A DNA stretch of 9,518 nucleotides from Candidatus Zixiibacteriota bacterium (GTDB taxonomy: Bacteria; Zixibacteria; MSB-5A5; SM1-73). The translations under genes and the position numbers were made by a program. The notes below the pieces were generated by a model, which was given only the letters and a program-made list of their open reading frames with translations, was not told the DNA's origin and made no database searches. Shown here one piece after another: positions 1 through 5,476 of this stretch. The DNA lies in contig JAGMFA010000079.1 in assembly GCA_023127875.1 (NCBI GenBank), forward strand, positions 1 to 9,518. The letters are read 5' to 3'. Position 1 is the stretch's first letter, and each line of letters starts with the position of its first letter.

Positions 1-93
1 TTTCAACACGCCCTTTAGCCTGCGCAAACTAAGCGCTAAATTTCATCGGATCCAACTCAGATGTGCACCACTGTTCTAAAACAAAAATTTAGT

Positions 94-960
94 TTAAAGA
101 TAATTCACCACCAGATCCAGATCGTCAACTCCCTGAAGAGAAACTGCGCCCTCACTAATCAACTCCTCCACCTTTTGAGAGCCCTCTTTTTTCATCACAA
201 ACAGAGGTTTTCCCTGTTTGCTGGCGAGGTCTACTGCATCCATGGTGCCCTCACTTTTTTCATTCACCTCCACCACGATGACCGCCTGAGAGAGTCCCAC
301 CACGATTCTGTTTCTGGCCATAAGCTGTCCCACCTTCACCGGGACATCTAAATTATATTCAGTGATCAGCGCTCCATTTTGAGAAATTTCTTTCGCCAGA
401 GTAACATTATCAGAGGGATAAATTTTGTTTAACCCACTCCCCAAAACCGCATAGGTTTTTCCCCCCTGGCTGATCGCACCCACATGAGCGGCGGCATCAA
501 TCCCCTTAGCCAATCCACTGACTACTACCACCTCTCGTTGAGCCAATTCTTTTCCGATCTGAACTGCTGTTTCTATTCCCTCTGCAGTGGCGTTATGAGT
601 GCCTACCACTGCGACAGATTGAATACTCTGAATTGGAAATTCTCCTTTGAAGTAAAGAAGGGGTGGGGGATCATCGATCTGTTTCAACTGTTGGGGATAA
701 TCATCATCTAATATGGTCAAGACGCCGATTCCCTGTTCTTCCAGATAAAGAAGATGTTCTTCTATTTCGGGCAACAAGTCCTGTGACTTAAGAATCTGTT
801 CCGCCTTTTCGGGATTCATCCGGGGAAGAGATAAAAGCTCCTCTTTGGAAGCTTTATATACGTTCTCCGGCGAGCCGAAACTCATAAGAAGTTGTTGAAA
901 CCCCTTAGGTCCAACCTTCGCCTTCTCCCTGAGCGCAACCACATATTTCCTATAATCCAA
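94..960 (-). CDS. dprA: DprA/Smf-family DNA-processing protein, divergent
   Basis: DprA proteins bind incoming single-stranded DNA and load RecA during transformation, in the cytoplasm. The 288-residue product has an N-terminal helix-hairpin-helix-like region (about 5-50) and then a Rossmann-like DprA core (about 85-255). Recognisable blocks are VAVVGTHNAT (116-125, usually VGSR.AS), SGLAKGIDAAAH (148-159), a GSGLNKIYP block (174-182) and MARNRIVVGLS (214-224). The usual SGSL.TA segment is replaced by SEGTMDA (236-242), and there is no C-terminal winged-helix domain. The start is TTG at 958-960, preceded by AAAGGTG four bases upstream. The gene is 247 bp from comF, so it probably has its own promoter. 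The family assignment is strong. A role in competence is inferred, because non-competent bacteria also carry such genes and key positions differ. Confidence 0.88.
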   Translation of the reverse strand: MDYRKYVVALREKAKVGPKGFQQLLMSFGSPENVYKASKEELLSLPRMNPEKAEQILKSQDLLPEIEEHLLYLEEQGIGVLTILDDDYPQQLKQIDDPPPLLYFKGEFPIQSIQSVAVVGTHNATAEGIETAVQIGKELAQREVVVVSGLAKGIDAAAHVGAISQGGKTYAVLGSGLNKIYPSDNVTLAKEISQNGALITEYNLDVPVKVGQLMARNRIVVGLSQAVIVVEVNEKSEGTMDAVDLASKQGKPLFVMKKEGSQKVEELISEGAVSLQGVDDLDLVVNYL

Positions 961-997
961 CTGGCACCTTTCTATTGTTATCTTGCCTCTATATTGG

Positions 998-1025
998 AAA
1001 TTACAGGAAAAAATTTAAATATCAA
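998..1025 (-). promoter_or_regulatory. possible sigma70-type promoter for dprA
   Basis: On the minus strand TTGATA (1020-1025) is followed by a 16-base spacer and TAATTT (998-1003) in an AT-rich tract about 40 bases before the dprA start. The -35 box is good (5 of 6 by eye) and the -10 box is weak, keeping only TA and the final T. The 247-bp gap and the hairpin cluster upstream make an independent promoter plausible, but this is a visual match only. Confidence 0.3.
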
Positions 1026-1050
1026 GTGAAAATTGGCGAGTTTTGGAGAA

Positions 1051-1135
1051 ACCCCCGTTATGCGGGGCTGGGAGCCCCCCTACCGGAAGCAGATTATTGC
1101 TTGCTTCTTCGTAGGGCGGGCATCTCTGCCCGCCG
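1051..1135. repeat. GC-rich hairpin cluster (REP-like) between comF and dprA
   Basis: Four short palindromes sit within 85 bases. They are CCCCG/CGGGG (1053-1057 with 1063-1067), GGGGCT/AGCCCC (1064-1069 with 1073-1078, competing with the first), GAAGCA/TGCTTC (1086-1091 with 1102-1107) and GGCGGGCA/TGCCCGCC (1115-1122 with 1127-1134, a perfect 8-bp stem with a TCTC loop). CCCTAC (1078-1083) and GTAGGG (1111-1116) enclose the third hairpin. The composition is far more GC-rich than the AT-rich flanks. This looks like an interspersed REP-type element. The first hairpin, read on the minus strand, is followed by GTTTCT and could weakly terminate comF transcription. Confidence 0.55.
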
Positions 1136-1207
1136 AATTTTTCCTATTTTCCAAAACACCCATTTGAGGACAATAATATTCATCGGCAATTCAACTATAT
1201 CTTCGTT

Positions 1208-1882
1208 TTAATAATTGACAAAACCACTCCCAGGAAAATACGCAGTTTTTACAAGCACCAGAACGTATATCTTGTCTGCCTTCGCCTCTCTCAGGACGGC
1301 TGAAATCTCGTTTAAGGTGGCTCCTGAATCAAATATATCATCGAACACTAATACCTTAGTAGACACAAGCTGCAGAGGCTTCGCCAACCTGTATGTATCG
1401 AGCACATTCAACTGCTTGTTCTCTCTGTTTCGAAGGTTTTTCTGGGGTTTGGTCAATCTGATTCTCGCAAAGACATCTCTCTCCCAGCGAATCTGCGTTC
1501 TTTCCTCAATCCTTTCTGCTATAAAAGAGACCGGATCAAAGGATCTACTCCTGAAGGACGGAGGGATGGTTAACATCAAATCAGAGGATTTCAAAAGAAT
1601 CTGGCTGTTTATAAAGTCGGAAGCCAGATCAGTTAGAATCATGCCAGCATGGCGATTTTGCTCATATTTGAATTTGTGCAAAAGATCGCCCACCTTAGTT
1701 CTTTTTCGCTTTGCACTTTCTTTTATGCTGTATTCGCCTAAAGCAAAACCTAAGTCGAAATTTCCGGAAAGAGGAACTGGCTCAATGTCTGACAGAGACA
1801 CCGCTTTAATTTCTTCGGTGGAACTGAGAATCCAGCCAAAGCCGAATCTGTCTAACGGTTTCTTTATACCACCTACTTCCAT
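1208..1882 (-). CDS. ComF-like phosphoribosyltransferase
   Basis: The 224-residue product carries a type I phosphoribosyltransferase PRPP loop, VLVFDDIFDSGATL (177-190), with the tandem Asp pair and Gly-Ala-Thr that bind PRPP. Other ComF-like blocks are GDLLHKFKYEQNR (65-77), a PPSFRSRSFDPVSF block (107-120) and QKNLRNRENKQLNV (147-160). ComF proteins act in the cytoplasm and are linked to DNA uptake, with an unsettled substrate. The usual N-terminal Cys-rich zinc ribbon is missing; in fact there is no cysteine anywhere. The ATG at 1880-1882 lies 44 bases after the M23 stop and has no obvious Shine-Dalgarno, so translation may depend on the upstream gene. Another orphan phosphoribosyltransferase role is possible. 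Confidence 0.78.
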   Translation of the reverse strand: MEVGGIKKPLDRFGFGWILSSTEEIKAVSLSDIEPVPLSGNFDLGFALGEYSIKESAKRKRTKVGDLLHKFKYEQNRHAGMILTDLASDFINSQILLKSSDLMLTIPPSFRSRSFDPVSFIAERIEERTQIRWERDVFARIRLTKPQKNLRNRENKQLNVLDTYRLAKPLQLVSTKVLVFDDIFDSGATLNEISAVLREAKADKIYVLVLVKTAYFPGSGFVNY

Positions 1883-1926
1883 GTTTGTTACTAAGAAGAA
1901 AATGGAAAGGAATTCGTTAGATTAAG

Positions 1927-3192
1927 TTACTCATTTTCATCTGACCAAGCCAGGAGGCTTTGGTGGGTGAGAAGATCCAGTGCGTAGAGAAGATTATCCC
2001 GGTGTCTTTGAAAATCCGCCAGATATTCTTTTTTCAGTGGAGCGACGGGAGGGGCGACCATCCTGAGGGGATTAACATACCTTCCATTGGCTTTCACTCG
2101 ATAATCCAGGTGGGGACCGGTAGAAGCGCCGGTGCTTCCTACATATCCTATCAAATCCTTTTGCTTTACTTTCACCCCTTTTCTGATTCCTCTGGCAAAG
2201 CGGGAAAGGTGTCCGTAGGAGGTGAGGAAACCGTTGGTATGGCGAATCTCCACAATTTTTCCAAAGCCCCTTTTCCAGCCGGCAAAAGTGATCACTCCAT
2301 CTCCGGAAGCCACCACCGGGGTGCCCACTGGAGCAGCATAGTCCACCCCTAAGTGTGGCCGGAATCTTTTAAAGATAGGATGAAAACGACGGTAAGAAAA
2401 TCGGGAGCTGATTCTTCGGTAATTTAAGGGAGATTTCAAAAAAGCCTTCCTTACCGACTTGCCAGTGGGATCAAAATAACCTTTACGTCCTTCTGGGTTT
2501 TGATACAGCACCGTCTGATGAACCTGACCACCCAAATTATATTCAGCCGCCAGAATATCTCCGTATTTAACAAAATCGCCATCCTTGTGATATTCCTCAA
2601 ACATCAACCGGAAGGTATCCCCACCTCTTGGCTCGGTCAAAAAATCTATCTCCCACTCAAAGACCTCGGTAAACTTCATGATCAGCTCCGGGCTTTCACA
2701 TCTATCTATCATGGATTCCCATAAGGAACTTTTTATCTCCCCCTGGAGTGATTTGACTATACAATTGAACTGAAGTGGTTCCACTATAGTCTTCAGGTCG
2801 CCATTTTCTCTTACTACTTTGCATTTTTCACGCATTCCTTTTTGATATTCGAAGAAAAGTATGGAGTCGGGAGTGGTAACTAAAGTATAAGAATCCCCGG
2901 GCAAGGATTTCTTTAAATCGAATTTACCTTTAAGGGCTGAGGTGAGCTGATAGATCAACCGATGGGAGAGACCTTTTCTCAGAAGGGAAAGATACAAAGG
3001 CTCGTTCCGATTGAGTTCTCCTTGAAATATGCAACCGAGGGGAAGTGGGTTAATGCGTTCTAACTTAAGCGTCTCTTCTGTTTTGTTCTCAAAAAGCCCG
3101 GACCATCCACCCAAAAGAGAGAAAACGACCACCAGCCCCATAAATGGAATCACTCTTGTTATCTTTCTTTTACCTGCCAATTGGAAACTCAC
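1927..3192 (-). CDS. M23-family murein endopeptidase, MepM/YebA-like, membrane-anchored
   Basis: It probably cleaves peptide cross-links in peptidoglycan in the periplasm. The 421-residue product has a basic N-terminus and one membrane segment (about 12-30), an OapA/Csd3-like region (about 50-115), a second Csd3-type region (about 165-255) and a LytM/M23 domain (about 258-378). Visible metal and catalytic residues are H280 and D284 (HLGVDYAAP), H328 (YGHLS) and H361 (GPHLDYRV). The third zinc ligand, normally the second His of HxH, is D363. The GTG at 3192 overlaps the upstream stop (GTGA), but the GAGGTGA Shine-Dalgarno at 3189-3195 sits eight bases before an in-frame TTG at 3178-3180. That TTG, four codons in, may be the true start. 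Coupling to the MEMO-AMMECR1 gene is very likely. Confidence 0.9.
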   Translation of the reverse strand: MSFQLAGKRKITRVIPFMGLVVVFSLLGGWSGLFENKTEETLKLERINPLPLGCIFQGELNRNEPLYLSLLRKGLSHRLIYQLTSALKGKFDLKKSLPGDSYTLVTTPDSILFFEYQKGMREKCKVVRENGDLKTIVEPLQFNCIVKSLQGEIKSSLWESMIDRCESPELIMKFTEVFEWEIDFLTEPRGGDTFRLMFEEYHKDGDFVKYGDILAAEYNLGGQVHQTVLYQNPEGRKGYFDPTGKSVRKAFLKSPLNYRRISSRFSYRRFHPIFKRFRPHLGVDYAAPVGTPVVASGDGVITFAGWKRGFGKIVEIRHTNGFLTSYGHLSRFARGIRKGVKVKQKDLIGYVGSTGASTGPHLDYRVKANGRYVNPLRMVAPPVAPLKKEYLADFQRHRDNLLYALDLLTHQSLLAWSDENE

Positions 3193-3195
3193 CTC
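3189..3195 (-). promoter_or_regulatory. Shine-Dalgarno overlapping the upstream stop codon
   Basis: GAGGTGA spans the TGA stop of the MEMO-AMMECR1 gene (3189-3191) and the annotated GTG of the M23 gene. It is placed correctly (8-base spacer) for TTG at 3178-3180, but far too close for GTG at 3190-3192. The arrangement implies translational coupling and shifts the likely M23 start by four codons. Confidence 0.6.
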
Positions 3196-4760
3196 TTCTC
3201 TTCGAAAACCTCTGCTGAGAAAATGTAGATTTCTGCATCCTCACTCTTCCAGCAGTTCTTATCATGAATGCCCGCTTTGTAGCAGATCTCATTGAGGAAG
3301 GTGGTCCGATCCCAGCCTTGTTCGGTGGCTACCTGTGGAAGGAAAACTCCCTGGTGGTATCCCTTTTTTAATAAAACCCCGTGCTTCCCTATCTCAATTT
3401 CTTTTATATCTTTAATCTTTTTCAGAGGAGTAAGAACGGAAATTTCCAAATCCAGAGAGGGAAGCTCATCGGCAGATACCGGGGGGAACCGGGGATCATT
3501 TAAAGCCGCCGCTTCCGACATCTCCTGAATAGTTGTGTAAAGAGGTTTGATCGCCTCAATATAGCCGATACATCCTCTCAGGCGACCATGTTTATGAATG
3601 GTTACGAAAGCTCCGCGTTTTTCCTTCAGAATGGGGGAGTCGACTTCAAATTCCGGCGGCTCTTTGCCTTTTACTTTATGCTCTATTGTAATTCGGGCAA
3701 TATGCATCAAAGTCTCTTTGTCCTTTTCGGAAAGACCAGCTTCAACCTCCGTCTTTTCTTTCTCTGATTTTATTTCATGCTCGGGTTTAGCCCCCGAATC
3801 ATAGATCACCGCCGCCATATATCCCACCACGCCGGATCTGTCTCCGGTAACATCTCCGGAGTTAGCATATTTCAATACCTTGGCCTTGTCCGCTCCTAAT
3901 CCTTTAGCGGCAAGCATAGTCGTTGCCATAGGGCTTCCCCCACAGGCTTCACAAACCCCGGCACGCAAATCGGTAAACAACCCTTCTGGATCAAAGGAAT
4001 TCACGTGGTTTATCACAATGTTATCCAACCTGACCGCTTCGTCGTATGGGTGAAAATGGGAGAGGTCTGTGCTGGCTACAATTAATGCGTTCTTCCCTTT
4101 AAGGGATTTTATCAAAGCTTCTGCCAGAGCCTCGCAGGTAGCCCAGTCCTGATCGCCAATCACGATGGGAACCAGTTTGAATTTCCCCAACACCAACTGA
4201 AGAAAGGGAAGCTCAACTTCCACCGCATGCTCTCCCCTCATCCCCACAAAACCATGTCCTTTAGTGGAAAGAAAAACCCTTTCGTTTGCATCTGCCATCT
4301 TTCCAGCCACAGAAGTATCTACTGGAATTATGCCCAGAGGGGTTTCATAGGCACCGCCGTTATATATGGAGGCGCCTTGAAAGTAAGCTATATGGCTGGG
4401 GCAGATCACCACCACCGTCTCAAAGGAGAAGCCTTCCAGAAGCTTAAAAGCATAAGCCGCCACCTGACCCGAATACATGTAACCGGCATGCGGGGCTATC
4501 AACGCTACGATTTTTCCCGGTATAGGCTCTTTTTTTGCCTTTTTAAAGAAATCCGTCATCTGCCTGGATAAAGTCACCGGATCACCGGGATAGAATTGAT
4601 CCGCCACCGCGGGCTTTCTGATCTGTTCCATTTTAAACCTTCCCTCCTTCTTGGTATCTGTCTCCGCTTCGGAATTTGATTGCTTCTCACAGTTTGATAG
4701 ATAAAAAAAGACAAACAAAAATGCAAAAAGAAAAAACAGAAAATTTAGATTCCTTTTCAT
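3189..4760 (-). CDS. MEMO-AMMECR1 fusion (AmmeMemoRadiSam proteins B and A), predicted lipoprotein
   Basis: The 523-residue product joins two domains. The MEMO domain (about 46-325) begins with RKPAVADQFYPGD and has IAPHAGYMYSG (88-98, H91), PSH (121-123, H123), STDLSH (230-235, H235) and CGGSP (C273). These match the His/Cys metal-site residues of human MEMO1. The AMMECR1 domain (about 345-520) has the hallmark LRGCIG (394-399) and DPRFPPV (422-428). The two are joined by a charged linker (about 326-345). Bacterial homologues usually accompany a radical SAM protein, which is not in this window, and the reaction is unknown. A hydrophobic leader ends in LSNC (C24), a lipobox with an unusual Asn at -1. 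The ATG at 4758-4760 follows AAGGAGG at only two bases. A second start exists at M44 (4629-4631). The stop overlaps the M23 gene. Confidence 0.93.
   Translation of the reverse strand: MKRNLNFLFFLFAFLFVFFYLSNCEKQSNSEAETDTKKEGRFKMEQIRKPAVADQFYPGDPVTLSRQMTDFFKKAKKEPIPGKIVALIAPHAGYMYSGQVAAYAFKLLEGFSFETVVVICPSHIAYFQGASIYNGGAYETPLGIIPVDTSVAGKMADANERVFLSTKGHGFVGMRGEHAVEVELPFLQLVLGKFKLVPIVIGDQDWATCEALAEALIKSLKGKNALIVASTDLSHFHPYDEAVRLDNIVINHVNSFDPEGLFTDLRAGVCEACGGSPMATTMLAAKGLGADKAKVLKYANSGDVTGDRSGVVGYMAAVIYDSGAKPEHEIKSEKEKTEVEAGLSEKDKETLMHIARITIEHKVKGKEPPEFEVDSPILKEKRGAFVTIHKHGRLRGCIGYIEAIKPLYTTIQEMSEAAALNDPRFPPVSADELPSLDLEISVLTPLKKIKDIKEIEIGKHGVLLKKGYHQGVFLPQVATEQGWDRTTFLNEICYKAGIHDKNCWKSEDAEIYIFSAEVFEEKR
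4638..4649 (-). promoter_or_regulatory. internal Shine-Dalgarno for a second, leaderless-protein start of the MEMO-AMMECR1 gene
   Basis: AAGGAGGGAAGG lies inside the coding region, six bases before an in-frame ATG at 4629-4631 (residue M44). It is at least as well placed as the site before the first ATG. Starting at M44 would give the MEMO domain from its natural N-terminus (MEQIRKPAVADQFYPG), without the signal peptide, and so a cytoplasmic protein. The same bases encode the KKEGR linker, so chance is possible. Confidence 0.5.
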
Positions 4761-4761
4761 T

Positions 4762-4769
4762 TCCTCCTT
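4762..4769 (-). promoter_or_regulatory. strong Shine-Dalgarno close to the first ATG of the MEMO-AMMECR1 gene
   Basis: TAAGGAGG precedes the ATG at 4758-4760 with about two bases between, tighter than the usual 5-9. It supports translation of the lipoprotein leader, but perhaps at reduced efficiency. Confidence 0.5.
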
Positions 4770-4831
4770 ACCTCAATTTGGCTAAGTCTGTCCACAACAG
4801 CTTCCCATAGATTCCCAACAGGTTCCTGTAG

Positions 4832-4892
4832 ATTCCCAACAGATTAAACAGATTAAAAGATACCATCTGTTTAATCCTTTCATCTGTTGGGA
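4832..4892. repeat. 61-bp palindromic repeat, copy A (downstream of the GxxExxY gene)
   Basis: It matches copy B (5384-5444) at 58 of 61 positions in direct orientation. It is itself a long imperfect palindrome. ATTAAACAGAT (4843-4853) pairs perfectly with ATCTGTTTAAT (4865-4875) across an 11-base loop, and CCCAACAG (4835-4842) pairs with CTGTTGGG (4884-4891). Degenerate satellite units lie on both sides: ATTCCCAACAG at 4811-4821 and an exact 17-base copy (CCTTTCATCTGTTGGGA) at 4931-4947. No run of U follows the stem, so a standard terminator is unlikely. Confidence 0.9.
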
Positions 4893-4908
4893 GATTATTG
4901 TTGGGAGA

Positions 4909-5358
4909 TTATTTCAGTCTTTTGGAAGATCCTTTCATCTGTTGGGAAATTCCTTCCTCCCTATGTTTCAATATTTTCTCATTAGGTAGTAATCTTTTGT
5001 ATTGTAACGTCTGACTCCCAAAGTTGATCAACAAAGCAACCGGATAATCGGTGGCGGCAAAGTAATACAATACCTGCCATACGAAAAGAGAGGTCAACTC
5101 AGAAGTTGCTTTTATCTCCACAATCACCTTATCTTCCACTACAAAATATAGGTATCTTAATCCTACCTGCTCCCCTTTATAATCTATCTGGACAGGCTTT
5201 TGCGACTCAAAAGCGATGCCGCAAGATGTAAGTTCATATTCTAAAGCTTTTTGATATACCTCCTCGTTGTGCCCGGGACCCAAGTAATTATGAACCTCCA
5301 TGGCGGCGCCGATTATTTTATAGGTTAGATCATTATATTTTTCCGCATCGATTTTCAT
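4909..5358 (-). CDS. GxxExxY-family protein (PD-(D/E)xK-like), repeat-flanked
   Basis: The 149-residue product has the family signature at GHNEEVY (29-35) after KIIGAAMEVHNYLGPG. The core motif EDKVIVEIKA (75-84, E81 and K83) and WQVLYYF with Q95 follow, then LLINFGSQTLQYKRL (109-123). The family is placed near PD-(D/E)xK nucleases, but its activity and role are not established. Homologues normally carry an Asp about four residues before VE; here that position appears to be Tyr (Y71), so nuclease activity is doubtful. The last residues (S138-G143) are encoded by a repeat unit that continues outside the gene. There is no Shine-Dalgarno before the ATG at 5356-5358. The gene sits between two 61-bp repeats that interrupt the lon to MEMO-AMMECR1 run. 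Confidence 0.88.
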   Translation of the reverse strand: MKIDAEKYNDLTYKIIGAAMEVHNYLGPGHNEEVYQKALEYELTSCGIAFESQKPVQIDYKGEQVGLRYLYFVVEDKVIVEIKATSELTSLFVWQVLYYFAATDYPVALLINFGSQTLQYKRLLPNEKILKHREEGISQQMKGSSKRLK

Positions 5359-5363
5359 GGTCG

Positions 5364-5391
5364 ATTAAAGTTTTTCCCAACAGATTCCCAA
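5364..5391 (-). promoter_or_regulatory. possible promoter for a leaderless GxxExxY transcript
   Basis: TTGGGA (5386-5391, inside repeat copy B) is separated by 16 bases from TTTAAT (5364-5369, five of six to the -10 consensus). Only five bases lie between TTTAAT and the ATG, so transcription would begin at or next to the start codon. That agrees with the missing Shine-Dalgarno. This is inferred from sequence only. Confidence 0.35.
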
Positions 5392-5444
5392 CAGATTAAA
5401 CAGATTAAAAAATTCCATCTGTTTAATCCTTTCATCCGTTGGGA
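5384..5444. repeat. 61-bp palindromic repeat, copy B (between lon and the GxxExxY gene)
   Basis: It differs from copy A (4832-4892) at three positions. The inner arms ATTAAACAGAT (5395-5405) and ATCTGTTTAAT (5417-5427) are perfect with an 11-base loop. The outer arms CCCAACAG (5387-5394) and CCGTTGGG (5436-5443) have one mismatch. Extra units TTCCCAACAG (5374-5383) and TCATCTATTGGGAATC (5451-5466) extend the array almost to the lon stop codon at 5477. It fills the 118-bp gap between lon and the GxxExxY gene. Confidence 0.9.
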
Positions 5445-5476
5445 ATCTTTTCATCTATTGGGAATCTTTCATCCAT

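Noticed and set aside
14..40. TTTAGC/GCTAAA pairing downstream of dprA as a terminator
   Set aside because: The stem is weak with a long interior, and no U-run follows on the minus strand, so a terminator cannot be supported.
1115..1142. Plus-strand intrinsic terminator (8-bp stem plus TTTTT)
   Set aside because: It has the right form, but no plus-strand gene ends before it, so it is better read as part of the repeat cluster.
1215..1925. 236-residue plus-strand reading frame
   Set aside because: It lies antisense to the ComF-like gene, which has a clear PRPP loop. The translation has no recognisable motif and is a shadow.
4811..4947. CRISPR array
   Set aside because: Repeated units are irregular in spacing and orientation and there are no uniform unique spacers; they are palindromic repeats around one gene.
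4832..5444. Intrinsic terminators at both 61-bp repeats
   Set aside because: The stems are AT-rich, interrupted, and not followed by a U-run on the minus strand. Some attenuation of read-through is possible but not shown.
4909..5444. Insertion sequence
   Set aside because: There is no transposase; the single enclosed gene is GxxExxY family, and no target-site duplication could be recognised.
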